A stretch of 64,000 bases of DNA from an uncultured Paracoccaceae bacterium (GTDB lineage Bacteria > Pseudomonadota > Alphaproteobacteria > Rhodobacterales > Rhodobacteraceae). Shown here piece by piece: positions 25,886 to 35,384 of the stretch; within the stretch, counting starts at the first letter, position 1; the number at the start of each line of letters is the position of its first letter. The stretch covers positions 310,001 to 374,000 of the forward strand of contig CANLNT010000001.1 of NCBI GenBank assembly GCA_947492825.1, given 5' to 3'. The position numbers were made by a program, and so were the translations under genes. The notes under the pieces were generated by a model, which did no database searches, was not told where the DNA came from, and was given only the letters and a program-made list of their open reading frames with translations.

Positions 25886-27046
25886 ATGTATTTTCATCTT
25901 GGCGTCCTCGGCGACGAAAACAGATGGTTTATGATCCACGGCTATGACCTGCTTGCGCTGCTGGATCAGATCGTCGTCGAAGAATTTGGCCTTGGGGCCA
26001 CGGCACCGGGTGGCGCAGGCACACTTGTTGATCCATTTGAGATGTCGACCAGCGGCCATTGGCGCACGGTGGGTGCGACCAGTGAAAGCCCGCGAGAACG
26101 CTTCTACCGGATCGGCGGGCGGATCATCCGCAAAGACGACAAGAACTACACCTCGGATGGGGGCCTTGTGACCGGGTTCGATGCCACCGGTGCCCCACAG
26201 CTTGAATACGGCTTTGGCCCCGAGGGCGGGCCGTCCTACCGGGAATACCGCAACTACATCAGGCAGTTGAATGACGAGGTACAACCGCACACCATGCTGG
26301 CGACGCTCTGCCGCGCCATGTTGCGCGATGACCCGCCGCCGCTGCCCCCGGTCGTCAACGATAACCCCGACCGCGCCCGCGCTTGGAACATCCTGCCGGT
26401 GCTGACCGCCACGATGTTCATCTCTGAAACCATCCGCAACAACCGATCCTTGCCGATCAACCTGATGCTGCTCGACCTGATCGAAAGCGGTGCCACCTAC
26501 AATCTGGGGACCGAGGAATACACCCTCGAAAAAGCGGTCTGGAATCCCGAAGAGCCGCTGAACCACTATGGCAACAAGGAACGTCTCGACCGACCGCTGG
26601 TTGATAACTACGGCGAGGTCATTGCCACGACCAAGGGCGAGTTGAACAATTGGGGCGGCACCGGTGCCATGACCCAGACCAATGCAGTCAATCAGGCCAA
26701 GGTCAAACTGGCGACCACCGCCAAGGGCGCAGGCACGGGCTTGGGCGCGCTCAACCCACATCGCCCGATGCTGACGCTCGCCCAGCAGAAAGAGGTGTCG
26801 TTGATCCTGAACTGGCTCAAACTCAAGGGCGGCGATTGGGTGCCGCGTGATGCGCAGGTCCACATGCGGTTTCATGCGGGCGAAGGTTTCCTGCCCTACA
26901 ACGTGGTCACGTCATCCTCTTCCGGTGCGGTCTCCAAGAAGATCAAAAGGCTCAAGGGCGGACCTGGCAATGATCGCAGCCTGCCGCGTATCATCATGCA
27001 AATCCGCGCGCTTCTGCGGCAACGGGTCATCACGCTTGATCTTTAG
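25886..27046 (+). CDS. Unrecognised 386-aa cytosolic protein
   Basis: Starts MYFHLGVLGDENRWFMIHGY; no signal peptide or membrane helix is visible and I do not recognise a domain. The sequence has a mixed alpha/beta look, with a Gly/Asp-rich middle (YGFGPEGGPSYREYRNYIRQ) and a basic Lys-rich C-terminus (SKKIKRLKGGPGNDRS). Codon use is ordinary, so it is a real gene. The ATG at 25886 has aaaggg upstream; an open extension of 70 codons towards the divergent gene is unsupported. It converges with an EamA transporter gene (4-bp overlap). Confidence 0.7.
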   Translation: MYFHLGVLGDENRWFMIHGYDLLALLDQIVVEEFGLGATAPGGAGTLVDPFEMSTSGHWRTVGATSESPRERFYRIGGRIIRKDDKNYTSDGGLVTGFDATGAPQLEYGFGPEGGPSYREYRNYIRQLNDEVQPHTMLATLCRAMLRDDPPPLPPVVNDNPDRARAWNILPVLTATMFISETIRNNRSLPINLMLLDLIESGATYNLGTEEYTLEKAVWNPEEPLNHYGNKERLDRPLVDNYGEVIATTKGELNNWGGTGAMTQTNAVNQAKVKLATTAKGAGTGLGALNPHRPMLTLAQQKEVSLILNWLKLKGGDWVPRDAQVHMRFHAGEGFLPYNVVTSSSSGAVSKKIKRLKGGPGNDRSLPRIIMQIRALLRQRVITLDL

Positions 27047-27924
27047 GCGTTGCGCGCCGCCCGTTCGCGGGCGGCCAGCAGGACCGCACCTGTCAGAATG
27101 ATCACCGCCCCCAGCCAGCTGACCCGGTCAGGCACCACGTCAAAAAGTGCTAGATCGTATAGTGCTGCAAAGATCAGCGTGACGTAACTGAATGGCGTGA
27201 CAAAGCTGGCGTCGGCCCGCGCCATCGCATTGACAAAACAGGCCTGCGCCCCGGCCATCAACACGCCCAAGGCCACCAAAGCGCCCCATTGTGCGCTTGT
27301 CGGGGCGCTGAAAACAGCGATCACCACGACAGATGCGATCGCGCAGCCGATGGTATTGTTAATCAGCAGGATCTGGATCGGCGGTTCGCGGTCCGCGAGC
27401 TTCTTGATAAAGATCAGCTCCATCCCCAGCAGGCACGCCGCTGCCAGCGCCAGCAGGGCCGGGGCCTGAAACGTCCCCGCACCGGGACGCAACAGGATCA
27501 GCGCACCAGTCAGCGCCATCGCCGCGGCCAGCCAGCGCCACTTGCCAACCCGCTCGCCCAGCAGAGGGATTGCCAGCAACATGCCAAAGACCGGGTTGAG
27601 AAAGGATATCGCCGTCGCATCGCTCAGTGGGATAAAGGCGACAGCGGCGAACATGCATGTCACACCCATCCAGCCAAAGACGGACCGGCCCAGATGAATG
27701 GGCAGGTTCGGGCGGCTGAAACGCGGGCGCAGCACCGCTGCGGCCCCGGCAATGGCAATCAGCGCAAAGACAAACCGCCCGTGGCTGATCTGCAGCGGAT
27801 GCAGCGGCGGGCCAAGCCGGTCGGTGCCCAGCAGTTTCGCCATCATCATGGTGCCCGCGATGAACGCGGTGGCCAGCAGCATCAGCGCAATGGCGGCGGT
27901 CGGATTGGGGCGGCTTCGGGTCAT
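27043..27924 (-). CDS. EamA (DMT superfamily) transporter
   Basis: A 293-aa inner-membrane protein with ten hydrophobic helices in two EamA halves. The typical opening AIALMLLATAFIAGTMMMAK, SHGRFVFALIAIAG, and mid-protein NPVFGMLLAIPLLGERVGKW (end of the first half) are visible. It probably exports or imports a metabolite such as an amino acid; the substrate is unknown. The ATG at 27924 is used because the long upstream extension is not membrane-like. It converges with the 386-aa gene. Confidence 0.88.
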   Translation of the reverse strand: MTRSRPNPTAAIALMLLATAFIAGTMMMAKLLGTDRLGPPLHPLQISHGRFVFALIAIAGAAAVLRPRFSRPNLPIHLGRSVFGWMGVTCMFAAVAFIPLSDATAISFLNPVFGMLLAIPLLGERVGKWRWLAAAMALTGALILLRPGAGTFQAPALLALAAACLLGMELIFIKKLADREPPIQILLINNTIGCAIASVVVIAVFSAPTSAQWGALVALGVLMAGAQACFVNAMARADASFVTPFSYVTLIFAALYDLALFDVVPDRVSWLGAVIILTGAVLLAARERAARNA

Positions 27925-28166
27925 GTGCCTGCTGTGTCGCAAGGGGCGCGGACATGCAATGCCCCGCGTGCAGACCAAATTCCACTTTCCCTGCCGCGCG
28001 CTTTGCGCTACCCCCGCGTCATGATGACACGTGCCACCATGAATGTCCGACGCCGACGCTAAGCCCGTCCGCCGTCCTGTCACGTCCATTACCCACCCTC
28101 AAAATCGTTGACCTGCCCGCGCCATCACGGCATCACTCGGGCTTCATCCTGCGAAAGGCCGATCCC

Positions 28167-29342
28167 ATGATCCCTTCTGTCCTGCCCACCTACAACCGCG
28201 CGCCACTGACCTTTGTCGCTGGCGAAGGCTCTTGGCTGGTCGAGGCGGATGGCCGACGTTTTCTCGACCTTGGTGCTGGCATCGCGGTGAACTGTTTGGG
28301 CCATGCCCACCCCGCGTTGACCAAGGCGCTCACCGATCAGGCCGGTCAGGTCTGGCATCTCAGCAACCTCTATAACATTCCTGCGCAGCAGGCGCTGGCC
28401 GACAAGCTGGTGGATGCCACCTTTGCCGACACGGTTTTCTTTACCAACTCCGGCACAGAAGCCTGCGAACTGGCCGTCAAAATGGCCCGCAAATACTGGT
28501 ATGAAAAAGGGCAGGATCGGTCCGAGATCATCACCTTCACCGGCTCCTTCCACGGCCGGTCCTCTGCCGGGATCGCCGCTGCGGGTTCCGAGAAAATGAC
28601 CAAAGGCTTTGGCCCGCTCTTGCCCGGCTTCACCCATCTGGAGTTTGGCGACCACGACGCGCTGAAGGCCGCGATCACCGACAAAACCGCCGCCGTGCTG
28701 ATCGAACCCGTGCAGGGCGAAGGCGGCATCCGCCCGGTGCCGGACCAATGCCTCAAGGGCCTACGCGACCTTTGCGATCAGACCGGCGCGCTCTTGATCC
28801 TGGACGAGGTGCAATGCGGCGTCGGCCGTACCGGTAAGCTGTTCGCCCATGAATGGTCCGGCATCACGCCCGACATCATGATGGTCGCCAAAGGCATCGG
28901 CGGCGGCTTCCCCCTTGGCGCGGTGCTCGCCACCGAAGGGGCTGCCTCTGGCATGACCGCCGGCACCCATGGCTCTACCTACGGCGGCAACCCGCTGGGG
29001 TGTGCGGTCGGCAACGCGGTGATGGACATCGTGGCCGATGATGCGTTTCTGGCAGAGGTGAACCGCAAGGCGGGCCTCCTGCGCCAAAAGCTCGAAGGCC
29101 TGGTGGCCGACAACCCCGATGTGTTCGAGGCCGTGCGCGGTGCGGGCCTGATGCTGGGGCTGAAATGCAAAGCTGCCAACATCGATGTGGTCGCCTCCGG
29201 CTACGCCCAGAACGTCCTGACCGTGCCTGCAGCCGACAACGTGATCCGCCTGCTGCCTGCGCTCAATATCGCCGACACCGACATCGCCGCTGCCATCGAC
29301 AAACTCGATGCGGCTGCCAAGTCCCTCTCTTCTTCTGGCTAA
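28167..29342 (+). CDS. argD: Acetylornithine / aspartate aminotransferase family enzyme
   Basis: PLP-dependent class III aminotransferase, 391 aa. It converts N-acetylglutamate semialdehyde to N-acetylornithine in arginine synthesis. FFTNSGTEACELAVKMARKY binds the PLP phosphate, LDEVQCGVGRTGKLFA carries the PLP-ring Asp, and VAKGIGGGFPLGAVLA contains the Schiff-base Lys. ATG 28167 gives the usual MIPSVLPTYNRAPL start. It is 63 bp ahead of argF on the same strand, which supports the arginine role over other acetyl-ornithine-like aminotransferases. A motif also found elsewhere in the window overlaps its stop. Confidence 0.95.
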   Translation: MIPSVLPTYNRAPLTFVAGEGSWLVEADGRRFLDLGAGIAVNCLGHAHPALTKALTDQAGQVWHLSNLYNIPAQQALADKLVDATFADTVFFTNSGTEACELAVKMARKYWYEKGQDRSEIITFTGSFHGRSSAGIAAAGSEKMTKGFGPLLPGFTHLEFGDHDALKAAITDKTAAVLIEPVQGEGGIRPVPDQCLKGLRDLCDQTGALLILDEVQCGVGRTGKLFAHEWSGITPDIMMVAKGIGGGFPLGAVLATEGAASGMTAGTHGSTYGGNPLGCAVGNAVMDIVADDAFLAEVNRKAGLLRQKLEGLVADNPDVFEAVRGAGLMLGLKCKAANIDVVASGYAQNVLTVPAADNVIRLLPALNIADTDIAAAIDKLDAAAKSLSSSG

Positions 29343-29350
29343 AAATATCC
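29328..29350. repeat. Short intergenic motif, copy C (partial)
   Basis: tcttcttctggct followed by an A/T-rich centre and ccc at the argD stop. It resembles the first half of the motif at 16951-16986 and 34856-34890; here it encodes the last Ser-Ser-Ser-Gly of ArgD. Confidence 0.4.
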
Positions 29351-29405
29351 CACGGGGGTCCGGGGGTGTGAAACCCCCGGTCCAACCCCGCCACAAGGAC
29401 ACCCG

Positions 29406-30311
29406 ATGACCCATTTCCTCGACATTCACACCACAGATCAATCCGACCTGCGGCGCATCATCGACACTGCCCGCATCATGAAAGATGCCCGCGCAGGCCA
29501 GCCCAAAGGCACACCCGATCAGGATCAGCCGCTCGCCGGTCACATGGTGGCCCTGATCTTCGAAAAACCCTCGACCCGCACCCGGATCAGCTTTGACGTG
29601 GGCGTCCGGCAGATGGGCGGGCAAACCATGGTGCTCTCAGGGGCCGATATGCAGCTCGGCCATGGTGAAACCATCGCCGACACCGCCCGCGTGCTCTCGC
29701 GCTACGTCGACCTGATCATGATCCGCACCTTTGAAGAGGCGACGCTGCTGGAAATGGCGGAATACGCCGATGTGCCGGTGATCAACGGGCTGACCAACCG
29801 CACCCATCCCTGCCAGATCATGGCCGACATCATGACGTTCGAAGAACACCGGGGGCCCATCAAAGGCAAAAAGGTCGTCTGGTCCGGTGACGGCAACAAC
29901 GTCTTTGCCAGCTTCGCCCATGCCGCCAAACAATTCGACTTTGATCTGGTGTTTACCGGTCCCGAACCGCTTGACCCAGAACCCAGTTTGAACGGCCTCT
30001 ATACCACCGTGCGCAACCCTGATGAGGCGGTGCAGGGGGCCGATCTGGTCGTCACCGACACTTGGGTGTCCATGCATGATCCGCAATCTGCGCGGGAACG
30101 GCGGCACAACCAGCTGCGTGGCTATCAGGTCAATGATGCGCTGATGGCACGCGCCAAGGACGACGCGCTGTTCATGCACTGCCTGCCTGCCCATCGCGAT
30201 GACGAAGCGACGTCATCGGTGATGGACGGCCCGCACTCGGTGATCTTTGACGAGGCCGAAAACCGGTTGCACGCGCAAAAGGCGATCATGCGCCACTGCC
30301 TTGGTCTCTGA
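29406..30311 (+). CDS. argF: Ornithine carbamoyltransferase
   Basis: Cytosolic enzyme that joins ornithine and carbamoyl phosphate to citrulline. The 301-aa protein has the carbamoyl-phosphate site [11 protein letters not shown] near residues 53-63, HPCQIMAD near 135, and the ornithine site [10 protein letters not shown] near 257. It follows argD in the same direction, forming an argDF unit. carB elsewhere in the window supplies carbamoyl phosphate. The length matches the family. Confidence 0.97.
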   Translation: MTHFLDIHTTDQSDLRRIIDTARIMKDARAGQPKGTPDQDQPLAGHMVALIFEKPSTRTRISFDVGVRQMGGQTMVLSGADMQLGHGETIADTARVLSRYVDLIMIRTFEEATLLEMAEYADVPVINGLTNRTHPCQIMADIMTFEEHRGPIKGKKVVWSGDGNNVFASFAHAAKQFDFDLVFTGPEPLDPEPSLNGLYTTVRNPDEAVQGADLVVTDTWVSMHDPQSARERRHNQLRGYQVNDALMARAKDDALFMHCLPAHRDDEATSSVMDGPHSVIFDEAENRLHAQKAIMRHCLGL

Positions 30312-30328
30312 CCCAAAGGCCTCGCGCT

Positions 30329-31810
30329 TTAGGCCACAAACACCGTCCGCAAAATCAGGAAAATAAGCGCCGACAACAGCGCAGCGGCAGGCACCGTGAT
30401 GATCCAGGCCGCAACAATGGTCATGAAATGCGACCGGCGTACCAGCTTGCGGCGGCGACGCTCCTCGCGCGCCATCTTCGGTGCATTGGCCTTTGCCGGG
30501 CGATTGCGCGCGCGGCGTTCGTGATGCCACTCGCGGAAAAAGCCGACGCCAAAAACACCGCCCACTGCGATATGTGTGGACGAAACCGGCAGGCCCAGCC
30601 AGCTTGCCACGATCACGGTGATCGCCGCCGACAGGGCCACGCAATAGGCGCGCATCGGGTTCAGCTTGGTGATCTGGCTGCCGACCATGCGGATCAGCTT
30701 TGGCCCGAACAGGATCAACCCGAACGATATCCCGAACGCCCCAATCACCATCACCCACAACGGGATGTTCACCTTGCCCGCGAATTCGCCGAACTCTTCG
30801 GCGTGCACAATCGCCGCCAGCGGCCCCACCGCATTGGCCACGTCATTGGCCCCATGTGCAAACGACAACAGCGCCGCCGACAGAACCAGCGGAAAGCCAA
30901 ACAAGATCTTCAGCGACTTGTTGCGATTCTCCAACCCTTGCGCTTGCTTTTTGATCAGCGGCGCGGAAATCGCATAGATCACCGCCCCGGCAATCACCCC
31001 GATCAGCAGTGCGGTGGGCAGGTCGATCTTGACGATTTTCTTCAACCCCTTGACCGACAGATAAACGGCAAAGGCCGCGCCCATGATCCCGATCAGCACC
31101 GGCACCCAGCGGCGCGCGGCTGCGATCTTGTCGTCCTGATAGATGATGAAGGCCTTGATAAAGGCCAGAAAACTCGCTGCAATCACCCCGCCCAGAACCG
31201 GAGAGATCACCCAACTCGCCGCAATCGCACCCATGCTGGGCCAGTTGACCGCGGCAAAACCAGCTGCCGCAATGCCAGCACCCAGCACACCGCCCACAAC
31301 CGAATGCGTGGTCGACACCGGCGCGCCGACCCAAGTGGCCAGGTTAACCCACAGCGCTGACGAAATCAGCGCCGCCATCATCGCCCAGATGAAAATCTGG
31401 CTGTCGGCCACCGTGTCGGGGTCAATGATGCCCTTGGAAATGGTTGAAACGACGTCGCCGCCCGCCAAAAGCGCCCCCGCACTTTCGCACAAGGCGGCAA
31501 TGACAATGGCACCACCCATTGTCAGCGCATTGGCACCTACCGCCGGGCCCATGTTGTTCGCCACATCGTTGGCACCGATGTTGACGGCCATGTAAGCGCC
31601 GAAAATCGCTGCGGCGACCACGATGAAAGAGGTGGGCGTGCCGCCGAAAAAGATTGCCGCACCTAGGCCTGCCAACACCATAAAGGCCAGCGAAATGCCT
31701 AGCCCCACCATGGGCCGGGATACGTATTGCGCCGCGTTCTCAACCGTCACAATGCGGCCAAGGTCCTTGTCCAGTGTGCGCCACTGGTTTGGTGGTGGTG
31801 TTGATGACAT
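30329..31810 (-). CDS. pit: Inorganic phosphate transporter, Pit family
   Basis: A 493-aa inner-membrane phosphate symporter. The duplicated PHO4 signature is visible as GANDVANNMGPAVGA near residue 100 and GANDVANAVGPLAAI near residue 330. About ten to twelve helices are present, separated by a central cytosolic loop with KKQAQGLENR. No pho box is apparent in the short upstream gap. It converges with argF. The start ATG at 31810 is the only reasonable one. Confidence 0.94.
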   Translation of the reverse strand: MSSTPPPNQWRTLDKDLGRIVTVENAAQYVSRPMVGLGISLAFMVLAGLGAAIFFGGTPTSFIVVAAAIFGAYMAVNIGANDVANNMGPAVGANALTMGGAIVIAALCESAGALLAGGDVVSTISKGIIDPDTVADSQIFIWAMMAALISSALWVNLATWVGAPVSTTHSVVGGVLGAGIAAAGFAAVNWPSMGAIAASWVISPVLGGVIAASFLAFIKAFIIYQDDKIAAARRWVPVLIGIMGAAFAVYLSVKGLKKIVKIDLPTALLIGVIAGAVIYAISAPLIKKQAQGLENRNKSLKILFGFPLVLSAALLSFAHGANDVANAVGPLAAIVHAEEFGEFAGKVNIPLWVMVIGAFGISFGLILFGPKLIRMVGSQITKLNPMRAYCVALSAAITVIVASWLGLPVSSTHIAVGGVFGVGFFREWHHERRARNRPAKANAPKMAREERRRRKLVRRSHFMTIVAAWIITVPAAALLSALIFLILRTVFVA

Positions 31811-31910
31811 GTTGCCCCCCGGCCTTTTGTTGAGACCGGGCTAGCGTAAAAAAGGGGCACTCGGCAATAGAATTGGCGTTTTGCCTGCGATCAGATGCGT
31901 AAGCCCAGTG

Positions 31911-32366
31911 TCAGAATGACGTAAGGATGTTGCGCAGCCCGTCGTCGTCAACGATGTCGGCGGCCTGATCAACAGGCACCCATTTGCGTTCACGCCGGTC
32001 GGCTTCGGGGTAATCGTTGGCGACATCCTTGACCTTGACCGCGTAGACGCTGGTCTCGCAAGGTACTTCCTGCCCACTGTCAAATCGCTTGATGCTCTGG
32101 AAAGAGCCGACAGGCGTTTTGCTCACCTTGCCCTTTTTGACGCCCGCTTCTTCCCAAGCTTCCTGCAAGGCGGTTTCCCCGCCATCAAGCCCATCAATCG
32201 GCCAGCCCTTGGGCAGAATCCAGCGGCCATGGCTGCTGGTCACCAGCAAAACCTCGCGCCCCTGCGGCGTGTCACGGTGGCACAATGCGGCCAATTGCAA
32301 TGCGGGTGGGCGGCGCAACAACGGTCCAAGTGTGTCCGCCAATACGGACTTCATATTGTTCAACAT
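31911..32366 (-). CDS. Nudix hydrolase
   Basis: A 151-aa pyrophosphohydrolase. The Nudix box is recognisable as GWPIDGLDGGETALQEAWEE (a GX5EX7REUXEEXGU variant with one extra residue early and Trp in place of Arg). RWILPKGWP is the usual segment before it. The C-terminal part is acidic. The substrate is not predictable. The start is ATG 32366 or ATG 32354. A CtrA-like box lies 24 bp upstream of the former. Confidence 0.87.
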   Translation of the reverse strand: MLNNMKSVLADTLGPLLRRPPALQLAALCHRDTPQGREVLLVTSSHGRWILPKGWPIDGLDGGETALQEAWEEAGVKKGKVSKTPVGSFQSIKRFDSGQEVPCETSVYAVKVKDVANDYPEADRRERKWVPVDQAADIVDDDGLRNILTSF

Positions 32367-32389
32367 AAAGAACCTGTCTCAGGTTATTG

Positions 32390-32404
32390 TTAATTATTAC
32401 TTAA
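32390..32404. promoter_or_regulatory. CtrA-like box TTAA-N7-TTAA upstream of the Nudix gene
   Basis: Perfect TTAA, seven bases, TTAA, matching the core consensus of the alphaproteobacterial cell-cycle regulator CtrA. It is 24 bp upstream of the Nudix ATG and in the only intergenic part between it and hrpB. The surrounding DNA is AT-rich, so a chance match is possible. Confidence 0.45.
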
Positions 32405-32451
32405 TCCCTACCACATCCTGTGGATAACTTCAAATTCACACCTCGGTGACG

Positions 32452-34842
32452 TCATGTGCCGCGCGGTTTGGCGCGCAATGTGGGGTCGGCTTGGGTGGGG
32501 TCTTCGGGCCAGGGGTGGCGCGGATAGCGCCCGCGCATATCGCGCCGCACATCCGCATAGGACGTGGCCCAAAATCCGGGAATGTCCTGCGTGGTCTGCA
32601 CCGGTTTCTGCCCCGGCGACAGCAGCGTGACCCGCAGCGGTGTGCGGCCGACCATCGGATGCGTGGTTTGGCCGAACATCTCTTGCAGACGCAACGTGAT
32701 CTCGGGCGCGTCACCACTGTAATCAATGGGGGTCTTGCGCCCCAGCGGCGTGATGAAATGCGCAGGGGCCGACCGATCCAGCCGCTGCATCTGGTCCCAA
32801 TCCAGCATCCCGCGCAGGGCGGGCAGCAGGTCAAACCGCTTCCAGTCCTCGGCTGATTTGACCCCGTCCAGATGTGGCAACAGCCAGTCCTCCAGCGTGG
32901 CCATCAAGGCCTCGTCATCCATGCTGGGCAGATCATCCACCAGCGCCACCCGCGCCCGGAACAGCGCCGCTTTGCCGCTGATCCGCAGCCCCAGCTGACG
33001 CACCCCGTCCAGCATCGCGCGGGCCACCGCGTCCGCAGGCGCGTCAGACCAAATCCGGTCATCCAGCACCAGCGCGCCCAGCCGTTCCTGTTTGCGTGCC
33101 AGCACCTTGCCGTCGCGCTTGGACCACAGGCAAACATCCTGCCAGACCGGTGGATAAAGCGCGCGCAGCTCGCTCTCGCTGATCGCCACCGCCTGCCGCA
33201 CCTTCGCTTCGCGCGCGTCACCGTCCAGATCGGTTGCCACGATCAGCCGTTGCCCCGCCAGCGGATCAGCCTCGTTCAGCACCGCACCCTTGCCGCCCGA
33301 CAGCAGGTAGCGCGGCGCATCGCCCTTGCGCCTCAGCCCGATCCGGTCGGGGTAGGCAAGGGCCGCCATCATCGGCAGGCTCACATCATCCTTGGGTTGC
33401 AACCCCTTGGATAACCTCGGAATCTCTGCCTTGATCTGTTGCAGTGCCGCATGGTTCACCTCACCCGGCCCGTCATACCGCCCCTTGATCGCGCGCATCC
33501 GCAACGCCAGATCCACCGGTGCCGCGCGCAAGGGATCGCGCGCGGACAAAAGTGCGGCCAAAGGGGCGGCACCCGCGCCAGCACTGACCAGCATATGCCC
33601 CAACCTGGGGTGCAGCGGCAGCGCCGCCAGCGCGCGACCATGCGCAGTGATCCGGTCTGCCTCATCCAGTGCGCCCAGCGACCGCAACAATGCGCGCGCC
33701 TCGGCCAAAGTCCCTTCCGGCGGCGGGGTCAGAAACGCCAGATCACCGCTGCCCCACAGGGCGAGGTCCAGCGCCAGCGGGGCCAGATCGGCGGCTTCAA
33801 TCTCTGCGGGGGCAAAGCCGGGCAGGGCGCCGTCCTCGCCCTTGGTCCACAGCTTGTAGGCCACACCGGGGGCCACACGGCCCGCGCGTCCTGCGCGCTG
33901 AGTTGCCTCGGCCCGGCTGACCCTTTCGGTCACCAGCCGCGACATGCCTGACCCCGGATCATAGCGTGCCCGCCGCGCCCGGCCCGCATCCACCACCACG
34001 CGGATATCCTCGATCGTCAGTGACGTCTCTGCGATCGCCGTCGACAACACCACCTTGCGGCCCGTGGCCACCGGCGCAATCGCTGCCCTTTGCGCCTTGA
34101 ACGGCAGCGCGCCATAAAGCGGCCTGATCGCGCAATCGCTGGGCAAGCGCCCCTTGAGCGCCGCTTCAACCGTGCGGATCTCACCTTCTCCGGGCAGGAA
34201 CACCAGCACGCCGCCTTCGGTCTTTGGCACCACCTCTGCCACCAGATCGGCGGTGGCCTGCGCTAGCCGCACACCCTTTGGCACTGCGCGATCCAGAAAC
34301 ACGGTGTCGACCTCGAAGGCGCGGCCCTCTGACGTGACCATCGGCGCATCATCCAACAGTGCCGCCACCGGCCCTGCATCCAGCGTGGCCGACATTACCA
34401 CCAGCATCAGATCAGGCCGCAACGCCTGCCGCACCTCCCAGGTCAGCGCCAGCCCAAGGTCCGCATTCAACGACCGTTCGTGAAATTCGTCAAAGATCAC
34501 CGCACCCACACCGGGCAGCTCTGGATCGGTTTGCAGCATCCGGGTCAAAATGCCCTCGGTCACCACCTCGATCCGGCGGCCCGCTGTGCTGTCGCCGCGC
34601 ATCCGGTAACCGACCGTTGCACCGGGCGCTTCGCCCAATTGCTCGGCCAACCGTTCGGCTGCGGCACGGGCCGCCAACCGCCGGGGTTCCAGCATGACGA
34701 TCTTGCCTTGCACGATGTCCAACAGCGCCAGCGGCACCCGGCTGGTCTTGCCCGCCCCCGGTGGGGCCTGCAACACCGCGCGCCCCGCGCTGCGCAACGC
34801 CGCTACAAGGTCAGGGATCACCGCGTCAATCGGCAGGGTCAT
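32452..34842 (-). CDS. hrpB: ATP-dependent helicase HrpB
   Basis: A 796-aa DEAH-type RNA helicase. The Walker A PPGAGKTSRVPLALL is near residue 30, the DEAH-type motif is FDEFHER near 120, and the later helicase motifs (QRAGRAGR) are clear. The C-terminal HrpB-specific domain (LLPHLDGVKS, PIDYSGDAPEITLRLQEMFG) separates it from HrpA. The cellular role is unknown. ATG 34842 is used; ATG 34854 four codons earlier is an alternative. Confidence 0.95.
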   Translation of the reverse strand: MTLPIDAVIPDLVAALRSAGRAVLQAPPGAGKTSRVPLALLDIVQGKIVMLEPRRLAARAAAERLAEQLGEAPGATVGYRMRGDSTAGRRIEVVTEGILTRMLQTDPELPGVGAVIFDEFHERSLNADLGLALTWEVRQALRPDLMLVVMSATLDAGPVAALLDDAPMVTSEGRAFEVDTVFLDRAVPKGVRLAQATADLVAEVVPKTEGGVLVFLPGEGEIRTVEAALKGRLPSDCAIRPLYGALPFKAQRAAIAPVATGRKVVLSTAIAETSLTIEDIRVVVDAGRARRARYDPGSGMSRLVTERVSRAEATQRAGRAGRVAPGVAYKLWTKGEDGALPGFAPAEIEAADLAPLALDLALWGSGDLAFLTPPPEGTLAEARALLRSLGALDEADRITAHGRALAALPLHPRLGHMLVSAGAGAAPLAALLSARDPLRAAPVDLALRMRAIKGRYDGPGEVNHAALQQIKAEIPRLSKGLQPKDDVSLPMMAALAYPDRIGLRRKGDAPRYLLSGGKGAVLNEADPLAGQRLIVATDLDGDAREAKVRQAVAISESELRALYPPVWQDVCLWSKRDGKVLARKQERLGALVLDDRIWSDAPADAVARAMLDGVRQLGLRISGKAALFRARVALVDDLPSMDDEALMATLEDWLLPHLDGVKSAEDWKRFDLLPALRGMLDWDQMQRLDRSAPAHFITPLGRKTPIDYSGDAPEITLRLQEMFGQTTHPMVGRTPLRVTLLSPGQKPVQTTQDIPGFWATSYADVRRDMRGRYPRHPWPEDPTQADPTLRAKPRGT

Positions 34843-34855
34843 GTCCGGTCCCATG

Positions 34856-34890
34856 TTTCTTCTGGCCCCAAATATCCCCGCCGGAGGCAC
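34856..34890. repeat. Short intergenic motif, copy B
   Basis: tttcttctggcc, A/T-rich centre, then ccccgccggaggc, very close to the copy at 16951-16986. It sits just upstream of the hrpB start, in the gap to rpmB. Confidence 0.55.
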
Positions 34891-34903
34891 CCGCCGTCAA
34901 AGC

Positions 34904-34935
34904 AAAAGGCCCGGCTGCATCAGCAACCGGGCCTT
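34904..34935 (-). terminator. Terminator of rpmB
   Basis: Hairpin built on aaggcccgg/ccgggcctt with a 12-nt loop, 21 bp after the rpmB stop and followed by TTTT on the minus strand. Confidence 0.8.
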
Positions 34936-34956
34936 GATCATTCACTGTCAAAAGGA

Positions 34957-35238
34957 TCAGGCGGTTGCCTTAGTGATCTCTTTCTTGACCTTCAGCGCGC
35001 CTGCGGACAGTTCCGCGTCCTTGGCTTTCGCCATAAAGGCGTCCAGACCACCGCGGTGATCAACGGTGCGCAATGCCGCATTCGAGATGCGGAATTTGAA
35101 CGTCCGACCCAGAACATCAGACCGCAGGGACACGTCCTGCAGGTTGGGCAGGAACCGGCGGCGGGTACGGTTTTTGGCGTGGCTGACATTGTTGCCAGAC
35201 ATCGGGCCTTTTCCAGTCAGTTCGCAACGGCGCGACAT
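34957..35238 (-). CDS. rpmB: 50S ribosomal protein L28
   Basis: A 93-aa ribosomal protein, basic throughout. [20 protein letters not shown] and [13 protein letters not shown] are the family signature at the start. The long form with the C-terminal Ala/Lys tail is usual in alphaproteobacteria. It is transcribed alone and ends in a good terminator. Confidence 0.97.
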   Translation of the reverse strand: MSRRCELTGKGPMSGNNVSHAKNRTRRRFLPNLQDVSLRSDVLGRTFKFRISNAALRTVDHRGGLDAFMAKAKDAELSAGALKVKKEITKATA

Positions 35239-35384
35239 GAGCTTATCCTTCGGTTACGGCCAGCGTGCCTCGCGTGATCGGGGCGGCGACCTTCATAAGT
35301 GACAGACCCCTCCCAGAGGGGCCAGAATTCGGTTTGCGCGGGATAGGCGGATTCCTTGTGCGGGTCAAGGCCCAAGGCGCGGCA

